DNA of 64,000 bases, taken from Phormidium sp. OSCR (GTDB lineage: Bacteria; Cyanobacteriota; Cyanobacteriia; Cyanobacteriales; Geitlerinemataceae). Positions 1-7,946 of this stretch are shown here, one piece after another (the stretch's first letter is position 1; each line of letters opens with the position of its first letter). The translations under genes were made by a program, and so were the position numbers. The stretch is from positions 21,178 through 85,177 of the forward strand of contig LJZT01000005.1 in assembly GCA_001314905.1 (NCBI GenBank), read 5' to 3'. Below the pieces are notes generated by a model. It searched no databases. It was not told where the DNA came from and worked only from the letters and a program-made list of their open reading frames with translations.

Positions 1-1200
1 CGGCCCAAAGATCTGGCCCTGCTGACGGAACAATCGCCGCCAACGGAAGATGGGGTCGAGACACACCCCAAGGCGGCGACGTTAGGGCGATTGCTGAGTG
101 AGTGGCTTCCTCGTCATGTGGGGAATGAGGATCTGCTGTGGCTATTTTTTAGTGGTTATGGTCTCAATCATCAAGGCCAGGACTATTTTCTGTTGCGAGA
201 TAGTGATCCCCAACGACTCCCGCAAACGGCGGTTGCGGCCCAAACGGTGTTTGAGCATCTCGCGGCCCTCGATAGCCAGCATATTACCCTATTTTTGGAT
301 ATCCGCCGCCCCACAGCCCCCGAGTTGGGACAAGCGATTGGATCGCAGGTGGTTCGTTTGGCTGAGTCGGCGGGGATTCCGGTGTTGTTGAGTTGTCAGT
401 TGGATCAGCGATCGCGCGAGTCTCGGGATTTACGGGGTGGCCTGTTTACGACGGCGTTGATTGGGGCGTTACGCTATCACCGCGATCGCACATTGGCGGA
501 TGTAGAGGCGGAGTTACGTCAGGTTTTGCCCCCCCTCGCCGATCAATGTCGCCAACCGCCTCAAACGCCACTCCTGATTGCCTCGACGGGCCAGCAAGGG
601 CGATCGCTGTTTGTTAACGAGATTCCAGAGTCCACTCCTGAAGCCACTCCTGAAGCCACTCCTGAAGCCACTCCTGACCCCACTCCTGACCCCACTCCTG
701 ACCCCACTCCTGACCCCACTCCTGACCCCAAACCCGCCTCAACCGCCGCCACGGGGAGTCTCTGGCAATTGATTGGAGTGTTGGGGGCGATCGCCTCGTT
801 TTTAATGTTAGGGGTGTTTAGTTCCCCAGGAGACCCGGATATTGAGGAGTCCAACCCTATAGCAGAAACGCGCTCAGAGCCACCAGAATCGTCCATAGAC
901 CCCAGTGAAAGCCAAAAAATACTTGAACAAGCCCAAGCCCAGATTGACCCCGGACAAGCCTCATCGTACTGGCGGGCGATCGAACAAGTCCGACAAATTG
1001 ACCCCAACCAACCCCTGTATACTGAGGCTCAAGAGGCGATCGCCCGTTGGAGTCAAGATATTCTCGATTTAGCCCAACAGCGGGCCGAAAATGGACAGAT
1101 TCAATTTGCCATCGACGCAGCCCGCCTAATTCCCGAAACCAGTCCCCTCCACGACACCGCCCAACAACGAATTGCCACCTGGGAAAACCAACGCCCCTAA
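1..1200 (+). CDS. Caspase-like (orthocaspase family) protein without catalytic dyad, 5'-partial
   Basis: The reading frame is open from base 1, so the true start lies outside the window and 399 residues are visible. The first ~165 residues resemble the p20-like caspase fold of prokaryotic metacaspases. Where active members have GHG, this protein has FSGYG (Tyr codon at 157-159). Where active members have D-x-C, it has LDIRR (Ile codon at 301-303). Both catalytic residues are therefore absent. A linker of three TPEA and five TPDP units (634-729) follows. Next comes one membrane segment (LIGVLGAIASFLMLGVF, from about 769), then an acidic region and a C-terminal TPR-like helical repeat domain. 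Pseudo-orthocaspases with His-to-Tyr changes are known in cyanobacteria. The role is probably non-proteolytic scaffolding at the membrane, which is inference. Confidence 0.75.
   Translation, partial: RPKDLALLTEQSPPTEDGVETHPKAATLGRLLSEWLPRHVGNEDLLWLFFSGYGLNHQGQDYFLLRDSDPQRLPQTAVAAQTVFEHLAALDSQHITLFLDIRRPTAPELGQAIGSQVVRLAESAGIPVLLSCQLDQRSRESRDLRGGLFTTALIGALRYHRDRTLADVEAELRQVLPPLADQCRQPPQTPLLIASTGQQGRSLFVNEIPESTPEATPEATPEATPDPTPDPTPDPTPDPTPDPKPASTAATGSLWQLIGVLGAIASFLMLGVFSSPGDPDIEESNPIAETRSEPPESSIDPSESQKILEQAQAQIDPGQASSYWRAIEQVRQIDPNQPLYTEAQEAIARWSQDILDLAQQRAENGQIQFAIDAARLIPETSPLHDTAQQRIATWENQRP
634..729 (+). repeat. In-frame 12-bp minisatellite encoding TPEA/TPDP
   Basis: Eight perfect 12-bp units lie inside the pseudo-caspase gene: three ACTCCTGAAGCC followed by five ACTCCTGACCCC. 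The unit is a multiple of three, so copy-number changes only lengthen the Thr-Pro linker before the membrane segment. The two homogeneous blocks suggest recent slippage expansion. Confidence 0.9.
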
Positions 1201-1208
1201 TCCCCACC

Positions 1209-1251
1209 CCTCCTCCACTATTAACTATTCACTATTAACCATTCACTATTT
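1209..1251 (+). repeat. Short tandem repeat (ACTATTA/ACTATTC) abutting the moeA start
   Basis: Degenerate 7-bp units of the CTATTAA/CTATTCA type run up to the ATG of moeA. The same words occur, reverse-complemented, at 18233-18342 and 37635-37680. No Shine-Dalgarno sequence is visible between the tract and the start codon. Confidence 0.6.
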
Positions 1252-2481
1252 ATGTTATCTGTTGCCGACGCTGAACGTTTAATAGTTGACGCGGTTCATC
1301 CCCTCACCGACACCGAGGGCGTTCGCCTCCCCGACGCCACGGGGCGGATTCTGGCCACCGCCGTTCGCAGTCAATTAGACTTTCCCCATTGGGATAACTC
1401 CGCGATGGATGGCTATGCGGTTCGCTTTGACGATGTAGCCGCCGCCTCCGGGCAAAGCCCCGTTTGTTTAGACGTGATCGAAAACATCGCCGCCGGAACT
1501 CCCCCCCAGAAAACCGTAAAATCGGGGCAAACGGCCCGCATCTTCACCGGGGCGATGCTTCCGTCGGGGGCGGATACGATTGTGATGCAGGAAAATACGC
1601 GACGAGACGGCGATCGCATCGAGATCTTACAACCTCCCAAAGCCTTGGGGGAGTTTGTCCGTCATCGCGGCCGCTTTTATCAAGCCGGAACCCCCCTTCT
1701 CAATCCAGGGATTCGCCTACAAGCGGCGGAGATTGCGGTGTTGGCGGCGGCCCAATGTAATGTGGTTAAAGTGATTCGTAAACCCCGCGTGGCGATTCTC
1801 TCGACGGGGAGTGAGTTAGTCGCCCCAGATCAACCTCTGAAACCGGGACAAATTGTTGATTCTAATCAATACGCATTAGCGGCCTTTCTGCATCAATTCG
1901 GTATTGAAGCCCTACGGTTGGGAATTGTCGCCGATACCCCGCCAAGCCTACGTCAAACCATCAAGGAAGCCTTGCAATGGGCGGATGTGGTCATCTCGAC
2001 GGGAGGGGTTTCTGTGGGCGATTATGATTATATTGAGGGGATTTTGGAGGAATTGGGGGGGGATATTCAGGTGCGATCGGTGGCAATTAAGCCGGGAAAA
2101 CCGTTGACGATGGCGAGTTTTGCTAAGTTGCGATCGCTCTATTTTGGCTTACCGGGAAATCCAGTTTCAGCCTTAGTCACGGCTTGGCGATTTGTGCAAC
2201 CGGCCTTACTCAAACTCTCGGGTTTATCTCAAGGTTGGCAGCCGCAATTTGTGGAGGCGACAACGGCGTTGGACTTACCCGCCGCCCCCAGCCGAGAAAC
2301 CTATATTTGGGGACAAGTTGCGATTCGTGACGGACATTTTCATTTTAATTGTGCTGGGGGCAGTTTTAGTTCTGGGAATTTGGTTAATTTGGCCCAAACG
2401 AATGCCTGTGCGGTGATTCCGGTGGGCAGTTCTGGGATTGCGGCAGGAGAACGGCTGTCGGTGCTTCTATTACAATCTTGA
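1252..2481 (+). CDS. moeA: Molybdopterin molybdenumtransferase MoeA
   Basis: This 409-residue protein matches the usual MoeA length. MoeA inserts molybdate into adenylated molybdopterin in the cytoplasm, the last step of molybdenum cofactor synthesis. Visible family motifs are DNSAMDGYA near residue 47, the STGSEL and DSNQYAL region near residues 183-205, STGGVSVGDYDY in the MoCF-binding fold near residue 250, and GLPGNPVSALVT near residue 300, followed by the C-terminal beta domain. No other Moco gene is adjacent. The 5' side is a short tandem repeat tract rather than a clear ribosome binding site, so the ATG is chosen on homology. Confidence 0.95.
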   Translation: MLSVADAERLIVDAVHPLTDTEGVRLPDATGRILATAVRSQLDFPHWDNSAMDGYAVRFDDVAAASGQSPVCLDVIENIAAGTPPQKTVKSGQTARIFTGAMLPSGADTIVMQENTRRDGDRIEILQPPKALGEFVRHRGRFYQAGTPLLNPGIRLQAAEIAVLAAAQCNVVKVIRKPRVAILSTGSELVAPDQPLKPGQIVDSNQYALAAFLHQFGIEALRLGIVADTPPSLRQTIKEALQWADVVISTGGVSVGDYDYIEGILEELGGDIQVRSVAIKPGKPLTMASFAKLRSLYFGLPGNPVSALVTAWRFVQPALLKLSGLSQGWQPQFVEATTALDLPAAPSRETYIWGQVAIRDGHFHFNCAGGSFSSGNLVNLAQTNACAVIPVGSSGIAAGERLSVLLLQS

Positions 2482-2570
2482 GAGCCTAACTGGTTTGTTG
2501 ATAGCAATTGAAAGGGCATTTGACCTGTGAATGACGATGTTTTTTCTACAAATGGCAGTTGCCAACTCTG

Positions 2571-2599
2571 TTGACATAAAACAAAAATTACGGTTTACA
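2571..2599 (+). promoter_or_regulatory. Candidate sigma70-type promoter of the toxin-antitoxin operon
   Basis: A perfect -35 hexamer TTGACA (2571-2576) is followed after 17 bp by a weaker -10 hexamer TTTACA (2594-2599). It lies about 27 bp before the antitoxin ATG, which has an AAGGAG ribosome binding site at 2615-2620. Confidence 0.4.
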
Positions 2600-2625
2600 A
2601 CATATCAAAAAAGCAAGGAGATTCT

Positions 2626-2871
2626 ATGAAGAACAAGGTTGAAGATATCTACAGTGAGATTATTTCTAGTTTACCTCCAAAAGAACGGTTGCAGTTAGCA
2701 ACTCTCATTCTAAATGGACTAGCGAAACAACAAATACGTCGTGAGATAAATTTTGTTGATGATGTTGATGATAGTGATGTCTGGACCCAGGAGGATCAAG
2801 ACGACTTAGCTCTATTTGCATTCCAACATGGTGTTGCTTATTTTTCACAAGAGGAGGATGAAACGGAGTGA
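2626..2871 (+). CDS. Antitoxin-like protein upstream of MazF/PemK-type toxin
   Basis: This small acidic 81-residue protein begins MKNKVEDIYSEIISSLPPKE, a pattern seen in short cyanobacterial antitoxin-like proteins. It has a helical N-terminal half and an Asp/Glu-rich C-terminal half (VDDVDDSDVW, EEDETE), as expected for a tail that wraps a basic toxin. A good ribosome binding site (AAGGAG) sits 5 bp before the ATG. The stop overlaps the GTG start of the next gene (GTGA), which implies translational coupling. The antitoxin role rests on this gene order and on the partner's identity. Confidence 0.65.
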   Translation: MKNKVEDIYSEIISSLPPKERLQLATLILNGLAKQQIRREINFVDDVDDSDVWTQEDQDDLALFAFQHGVAYFSQEEDETE

Positions 2872-3197
2872 GTGTTAATCCGGGTGATATCGTGACTGTT
2901 GATTTTCCTGGAGTTACAGGAATTAAACGCCGTCCGGCTGTTGTTCTATCGTCGGCGACGTATCATGCCAACCGCCCGGATGTCATTATTGGACTCATCA
3001 CATCCCAGAGAAAACGATTGGGAGTCACGGACTATGTCCTTCAAGACTGGCAAGCCGCAGGTTTGCGGGTTGCTTCTGCCTTTCGCAGCTTTATCGTTAC
3101 CTTGCCCCCTTCCGCAAACCTAGTTCGGATTGGACATCTCTCTGAACGAGACTGGCAAGGGATTCGGGACTGTATTAACCTGGCGTTAGAGCGTTAA
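2868..3197 (+). CDS. MazF/PemK-family toxin (endoribonuclease type)
   Basis: The 109-residue protein starts with GTG inside the antitoxin stop codon. Near the N-terminus it shows the family signature PGDIVTVDFP...KRRPAVVLS, which forms the SH3-like barrel of MazF/PemK/Kid toxins. Family members cleave mRNA in free form and are neutralised by the upstream antitoxin. The segment LPPSANLVRIGHLS in the C-terminal half fits the conserved late strand. The length is normal and the frame is intact, so the module looks functional. Target sequence specificity cannot be read from the sequence. Confidence 0.8.
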   Translation: MSVNPGDIVTVDFPGVTGIKRRPAVVLSSATYHANRPDVIIGLITSQRKRLGVTDYVLQDWQAAGLRVASAFRSFIVTLPPSANLVRIGHLSERDWQGIRDCINLALER

Positions 3198-3315
3198 GGA
3201 GCGTTTGATTGAGGTTCTATAGCACTCACCCAGTCACATAAAAATCTGTGAAATGAGTCAATTTTTTCTAGGTTTTCAGAATACATGGTGCAAGTTGTTG
3301 CCTTGGACACCAAAT

Positions 3316-3368
3316 TGTAGGGGAACCCACCCCTAACCCCTCCCAGGAGGGGATTTTTCGCCCCTACA
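3316..3368 (+). repeat. TGTAGGGG...CCCCTACA hairpin repeat with internal terminator-like stem, copy 1
   Basis: The element has 8-bp terminal inverted repeats, TGTAGGGG and CCCCTACA. Inside is a second stem, CCCCTCC-CA-GGAGGGG, followed by ATTTTT, which looks like an intrinsic terminator read on the plus strand. A near-identical copy lies at 14472-14527 and diverged relatives lie at 18345, 33262 and 60007. It follows the toxin gene and probably acts as its terminator. Confidence 0.75.
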
Positions 3369-3452
3369 GCAACGGATGTAATCTGTCATAAATTGTCCTG
3401 ATCACCCTGAACCTAGGAAACCCTTTTTTCGATTGTTCATTCTCCATTATTA

Positions 3453-5045
3453 ATGTTTAATCCCTCGGACTTATCTCTACGTCGTCTTGTTGCCCAAATG
3501 TTTGTCGTTCGGGCCTCGGGGCATCTGTTTGATTCACAAATTCGCTATCGGGCCTGGGAACCGGAGTGGCAGAGATTGCAACATTGGCTTCAGGATTGGG
3601 GGATTGGTGGCGTGTTGCTCATTGATGGCAGTGTCAGCGAGTTGCGGCTGCGAACTCAGCAGTTGCAAGAGTGGGCCGAGATTCCCCTGTTACTCTGTGC
3701 CGATATTGAGGAAGGGGTGGGGCAACGCTTTACGGGGGCTACCTGGTTCCCACCGCCGATGGCGTTGGGAGAGATGGCCCGGGAGGATTTGCCTCAAGCC
3801 CAGGTTTTGGCCCGAGAGATGGGGCAATGGTTGGCGTTAGAGGCGGTTGCAGCAGGGTTGAACTGGATTTTAGCCCCGGTGGTGGATGTTAATAATAATC
3901 CCGATAATCCGGTGATTAATGTGCGATCGTTTAGTGACAATCCGGGGATCGTGACGGCTTTGGCAACGGCGTTTCTTGAAGGAACTCAAAGCCAGCCGGT
4001 TTTAACCACCGCTAAACATTTTCCCGGCCATGGAGATACCAGTGTCGACTCCCATTGGCAATTGCCCCAATTGCCTCATGATGCTCAGCGGTTGGAGGCG
4101 GTGGAGTTGGTTCCCTTTCGCGGGGCGATCGCCGCTGGCGTTGATGCGGTGATGACGGCTCATGTGCAGGTTCCCCTCTGGGATGAGGCTGCCCCCGTTA
4201 CCCTCTCGCCTCGGGTGTTAGACGAGCAGCTACGGGGTGCATTGGGGTTTAATGGCTTGGTGGTGACGGATGCTTTGGTGATGGGGGCGATCGCCAACCA
4301 GTATGATGCCCGTGAGGCGGCGGTGTTAGCCGTTGAGGCGGGCAATGATATTGTCTTGATGCCCGAGGATCTCCCCGGTGGGATTGAGGCGGTGTGTCAG
4401 GCGGTGGAGTCGGGGCGAATTCGCCGCGATCGCATCCTGGCTTCGGTGCAACGGATTGCTCGGGCGAAGGCCAAGATCACCCCCAGCAACCGCTCTCCAC
4501 TGGAGGATTTAGCCCAAGTCGGCTCTGATGAAGCCAAACAACTCGGCGATCGCATCCTGCGAGCCTCGGGAACCGCTCGCCCTGGCTCGGTTGCCACGGT
4601 TGAGTCGGGCTATAATTTGGTCGTCGTCGATGACCTGTTACGTAGCCGCTATCTCGATCACCACTCCCCTGCTATTGCCCTGCCGAAACAGCAGGGATAT
4701 CAGCCCTATTTGCTGGATCTCAACGGGGATCAATCCCCCAGTTCGGCGATCGTTTCAGCCCCGACAATTATGCAGGTTTTTATTCGCGGCAATCCCTTTG
4801 GAAGTAGCCTCGCTTTGGCTCAACTGAGCGAAAAATGGCTTAACAAATTATTAAGAGATGGCGATCTTCGGGCGATCGCCATTTATGGTAGTCCATATAG
4901 TCTCAAACGATTCTTGCGCCAGATCCCTACATCTGTCCCTTATGCGTTTTCCTTTGGACATATGGCCGCAGCCCAAGCGATCGCCCTTAATCAGTTATTC
5001 CCAGATTTGCGGCTAGATTGGTCATCCTTGACCCCCTTAGCCTAA
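3453..5045 (+). CDS. Glycoside hydrolase family 3, NagZ-like beta-N-acetylhexosaminidase
   Basis: The 530-residue protein has a GH3 TIM barrel in residues ~1-345. Visible are the DIEEGVGQRF region, the hallmark KHFPGHGDTSVDSH near residue 190 (the His/Asp loop typical of NagZ) and VVTDALVMGAI near residue 275, whose Asp is the predicted nucleophile. The C-terminal ~170 residues form the second, less conserved GH3 domain, absent from the short Escherichia coli NagZ but common in cyanobacterial homologues. NagZ-type enzymes remove GlcNAc from cell-wall fragments during recycling. No signal peptide is seen, so it is probably cytoplasmic. It stands alone between repeats. Confidence 0.9.
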   Translation: MFNPSDLSLRRLVAQMFVVRASGHLFDSQIRYRAWEPEWQRLQHWLQDWGIGGVLLIDGSVSELRLRTQQLQEWAEIPLLLCADIEEGVGQRFTGATWFPPPMALGEMAREDLPQAQVLAREMGQWLALEAVAAGLNWILAPVVDVNNNPDNPVINVRSFSDNPGIVTALATAFLEGTQSQPVLTTAKHFPGHGDTSVDSHWQLPQLPHDAQRLEAVELVPFRGAIAAGVDAVMTAHVQVPLWDEAAPVTLSPRVLDEQLRGALGFNGLVVTDALVMGAIANQYDAREAAVLAVEAGNDIVLMPEDLPGGIEAVCQAVESGRIRRDRILASVQRIARAKAKITPSNRSPLEDLAQVGSDEAKQLGDRILRASGTARPGSVATVESGYNLVVVDDLLRSRYLDHHSPAIALPKQQGYQPYLLDLNGDQSPSSAIVSAPTIMQVFIRGNPFGSSLALAQLSEKWLNKLLRDGDLRAIAIYGSPYSLKRFLRQIPTSVPYAFSFGHMAAAQAIALNQLFPDLRLDWSSLTPLA

Positions 5046-5387
5046 ATTTGGCAGCGTTGGACGTCACACTCCCCCTGGGTTCGGATTTGTTAGGATGGCG
5101 TTGAGAACCACCACTCCGACCTGCAACGGGATGTTTCCGTCCCGAGGACGATGACCGACTTCATGAAAATTCATTAAACTTGAGTATAATTGAGGTGTCC
5201 ATACCTCAAGGACGGTCAAATGTTTGTATAGAAGGTTACAGCTTCCTCGATCATTTGTCCGAATCCCGTTAGCAGGCCCTAACTCAAGCTTAGATTTAAC
5301 CGAGCAACGATTCACGAGAGCAAGCTCGCTCTAAATCCTGTTTACAGTTTCTACAGTTCAGCTCACTCTATATCACAGGGATATATT
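5046..5387. other. Gene-poor stretch with an unexplained minus-strand open frame
   Basis: No recognised gene lies in these 342 bases. On the minus strand a frame of 83 codons (5064-5315, GTG start) is open and ends in a rather protein-like stretch around GHRPRDGNIPLQVGVVVLN (about 5088-5160). It has no ribosome binding site and matches no family I can name. It could be the decayed 3' end of an insertion element or a structured RNA. The plus strand carries the leader of the DUF4327 gene near the right end. Confidence 0.3.
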
Positions 5388-5615
5388 ATGACTTTCACAA
5401 CCACCACCCGGTACAGTATTGAAACCATCGAAGAAGAGGCTCGCCATTTGGTGCAGAAGGGAGCCGTTAGCCGCCAGCAGCCGATTTACACCCTCTGCGT
5501 CCATATTCCGGCGCGTCATTGGACGTCTGTCGAAATTGAACTCGAGAAGCACGACTATCTGCTACGCGATCGCATCGGCGACCTCGTTGGCCCCGAGACC
5601 TGGGAAAACGACTAG
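5388..5615 (+). CDS. DUF4327 family protein
   Basis: This 75-residue soluble protein matches the cyanobacteria-restricted DUF4327 family at nearly full length. The recognisable conserved core runs through EEARHLVQKGAVSRQQPIY and ends in LLRDRIGDLVGPETW. The function is unknown. It is monocistronic and faces a strong hairpin at 5769-5807 that separates it from the converging gene. There is no signal peptide or membrane segment. Confidence 0.85.
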   Translation: MTFTTTTRYSIETIEEEARHLVQKGAVSRQQPIYTLCVHIPARHWTSVEIELEKHDYLLRDRIGDLVGPETWEND

Positions 5616-5768
5616 AGCGTCTGAAGTCCTGTCCGCTTCTCCATACCACGACTATTTAAACAAGGTAGAGGCGATCGGGTCGTAACCCTTGTTACCGTTT
5701 TGTGAATTTTCGCCAAAATTGGTAACGAATTATCACGATTTCGCTTAACTCCTTCACCGTCGAGGCCC

Positions 5769-5807
5769 AACAACGGCGAACTGTAACAGCTACAGTTCAC
5801 CGTTGTT
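5769..5807. terminator. Hairpin between convergent genes
   Basis: A 17-bp stem (5769-5785 with 5791-5807, one G-T or mismatched position) closes a 5-base loop, AACAACGG... paired with ...CCGTTGTT. It lies between the DUF4327 gene and the convergent coiled-coil gene. There is no long T-run on either side, so it may be a bidirectional transcription or RNA-stability barrier rather than a canonical terminator. Confidence 0.55.
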
Positions 5808-5851
5808 CTCGTGGCTGGGTTCCCCTGGGATGGGATCGATCGCCGACACCC

Positions 5852-6232
5852 CTAAGTGTCAGATTGGGACTGTCGCAGTTGTTCCAACTCCTGACGTAAC
5901 GAGGCCACCATTTCCGAGAGAGCTTCTAACTCTTCTTCGGTTGCGGGTTCAGCGGTTGACTCCTCCGCGTCTCCCGTCACATCAACGGTTCTGGGGCCAT
6001 CGGGAGATTGACTGCCGAGGAGTTCATCGACAAAGCGACGTGCTTCGAGTTCGGTGATCTCTCCTTTTTCCGCTAAGCGTTGTACCACAGCCTCCCAATC
6101 CTGATTTTGCAGGGCCTGTAGATTTTCTTCGCGTTTCTGAGCATCTTGTAAACTTTCTAGGGCAGTCGATGCCGCGCCTACGGTAGCACGGAAACTGGTT
6201 TGTAATGACTGCATCAACGTGTCGGGGTTCAT
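5852..6232 (-). CDS. Coiled-coil, phasin-like protein of unknown function
   Basis: I do not recognise a named family with certainty. The product, read from the ATG at 6232 (MNPDTLMQS...), has 126 residues and is strongly helical and charged, with no membrane segment. An N-terminal amphipathic helix is followed by a segment containing LAEKGEITELEARRFVDELL, which resembles phasin-like or polyester-granule-associated proteins. It ends in a Glu-rich linker and a C-terminal coiled coil (EELEALSEMVASLRQELEQL). An in-frame TTG at 6256 would add eight residues and is less likely. It is convergent with DUF4327 and downstream of the FIST gene on the same strand. Confidence 0.55.
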   Translation of the reverse strand: MNPDTLMQSLQTSFRATVGAASTALESLQDAQKREENLQALQNQDWEAVVQRLAEKGEITELEARRFVDELLGSQSPDGPRTVDVTGDAEESTAEPATEEELEALSEMVASLRQELEQLRQSQSDT

Positions 6233-6372
6233 AGGACTCAACTGGTAAAGGGGCAAGGGTTTGACTGTATGTTAACAAAGGTGAAGGGCGATCGCGCAAA
6301 AACCAGACCCGAGACCCCAACGCCGCCGATGTCAAGCCGCCCGTGATCGTCCGAGAATCCCAGTCTCGACCC

Positions 6373-7602
6373 TCAGGACCGAGGACGACAAATGCCGAAC
6401 ACCGACGTATAGCCATGTAAAAAAGTTGATCCGCCCACCGGCCCGATTTCTCCATTACAGAAAAAGCCACTCAGCGGTAGATTGGGCAAATAGCGATGGA
6501 ATAGTCGCGAGTCAAAATTCCCATCTTTGTATAAGCCAAGGCCTCGGCCGAGACAGGCAAACATCAAGGCCCCCAAGGGCTGGGATTGCCCCGCTGAACC
6601 CTCACAATAGCGTTGGAGTAGGGTGTCGAGGTCATCAGCGGAGGTTTGAGCATCCCGTAAGTGAAACTGAATCCGCTGGCCCGGGCGAACCCGATCGCCG
6701 ATGGCGATGGCCCCGGCTTGGGGATCAACCCCGACAAGATTACGAATCAGAAAATCCCCCGCTTCGAGGCGTTGCTTAAACTCATCACGCACCACACCGA
6801 TAAACAGAGACTGTTGGGCTAACTCGCGATCGCTCTGGCTTAACTGAGTGATCAACTCTCGCAGCAACTCCAGGGGAGGGCGAGGGCTGTCCGTTTCCCC
6901 CAAATCATCCAGGGCCAAAATGATATTGCGTTCCCCCGAGGCGACACGATAAGGCTTGCCAATGGGACGACATCCCTGGGCGACGATGGTATCGAGTTGC
7001 ACATTTCCAGATAGGGCCAGGCCCACGACTCCTTCTGCTAAGGCGCGATCGCCATAAAACAAACTCCCCCCATTGAGAACCCCTCCACTGGAAAGTCCCC
7101 CCACCTTCGGAGCATTGGGATAGGCATAATCGAGGCCCTGAAGACAATCAGTAATGCCCGTCATCAAGGGATCGGCCAAGAGAATCAGTTGGGGATCATC
7201 CGCTGGATTAACGCCGATGGCCTCGATCCAGCGATCGGGAGGGCTATCGAGATCCGGCAGATGTTCCAACGAGAGATAAAAGTCCTGAATCTTCACCCCC
7301 GGTAGGTGCGCGAGGGTTAAGCTGATGCCAATATCGCCCTCGATTTCCACTGTCTCAATCGACTCTGTCCCTGTTTGACGATTACCAATCACACCTCCAC
7401 CACCACAGCCAATCAGGGGAATATCTGGGAGTTGTTCTCGCAGTAGGGGCAACACCCGAGGGTAATCCGTCGCGAAGGCCGAGGAGATAAACACTAACCC
7501 TAGATCCGGCGGCTTCGACAGGCCTTCAAGAGCAGCCTGACTCACCTCCGTAATGGCGGCTTCGAGGGATGGACGAGTTGATAGGGAATTAACCCACTCC
7601 AT
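6373..7602 (-). CDS. FIST N/C domain sensory protein
   Basis: The 409-residue protein (from ATG at 7602, MEWVNSLSTRPS) contains a FIST N-terminal domain, with PLIGCGGGGVIGN near residue 75 and the GGLSSGG loop near residue 175. A FIST_C domain fills the second half, ending in FFCNGEIGPVGGSTFLHGYTS. FIST domains are thought to bind small ligands such as amino acids and usually feed signalling pathways. There is no kinase or output domain here and no membrane segment, so the protein would act with a separate partner. An upstream extension to 7746 is open but not needed by the family. Confidence 0.85.
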   Translation of the reverse strand: MEWVNSLSTRPSLEAAITEVSQAALEGLSKPPDLGLVFISSAFATDYPRVLPLLREQLPDIPLIGCGGGGVIGNRQTGTESIETVEIEGDIGISLTLAHLPGVKIQDFYLSLEHLPDLDSPPDRWIEAIGVNPADDPQLILLADPLMTGITDCLQGLDYAYPNAPKVGGLSSGGVLNGGSLFYGDRALAEGVVGLALSGNVQLDTIVAQGCRPIGKPYRVASGERNIILALDDLGETDSPRPPLELLRELITQLSQSDRELAQQSLFIGVVRDEFKQRLEAGDFLIRNLVGVDPQAGAIAIGDRVRPGQRIQFHLRDAQTSADDLDTLLQRYCEGSAGQSQPLGALMFACLGRGLGLYKDGNFDSRLFHRYLPNLPLSGFFCNGEIGPVGGSTFLHGYTSVFGICRPRS

Positions 7603-7946
7603 AGCAGTTTCTCTCACGAAGATAGGGGGGACAAGGTGGAGGCTTGAGAGGGAGACGAGGCAAATCTCAAGGTGACGATCAAGTTTTGCTGTCACCGCCT
7701 CATAGTCCGATATCGGTGATCCTATCAAGAAGCGACCCCGACTCAAGGTCTAATCTGCGAGTCCTTGGGGGAGTCTCCGTTGAACTTAGCCTACGCTCAC
7801 CCCGGTCTCGTTCGCTCATCTGCGTCCTGGACAGCCCGTCGGTCATGTTAGGATGCCCCGAGGGGGAGGGGTTATCAACGACCCAAAACACGAGATGTTC
7901 TCCAACGGGTTTGCTAACGGGTTTGCTAACGGGTTTGTACGATGTC
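7603..7946. other. Divergent intergenic region between the FIST gene and bioF
   Basis: The 344 bases hold the promoters of two divergent genes. The plus-strand frame of bioF is open far upstream (to 7644), but that extension has no family support. The region ends in three 12-bp tandem copies (7904-7939). I see no clear biotin-operator (BirA-type) palindrome. Confidence 0.5.
7904..7939 (+). repeat. 12-bp tandem repeat x3 upstream of bioF
   Basis: Three consecutive copies of AACGGGTTTGCT (the last ending GTA) lie 8 bp before the bioF ATG, where the ribosome binding site would be expected. The upstream regions of trpE (15 bp x2) and the ppGpp enzyme (12 bp x3) carry comparable but unrelated micro-repeats. 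Confidence 0.85.

Noticed and set aside
561..1007. 148-codon minus-strand frame in the caspase-like gene
   Set aside because: It is the antisense reading of the Thr-Pro minisatellite (GSGVGSGV runs), an artefact of the repeat.
6024..6470. 148-codon minus-strand frame between the coiled-coil and FIST genes
   Set aside because: It overlaps both real genes in another frame, has a low-complexity Arg-rich composition and no family match.
7644..7946. N-terminal extension of bioF in the same frame
   Set aside because: About 100 extra residues cross a tandem repeat and match no BioF. The ATG at 7947 gives the family's normal length.
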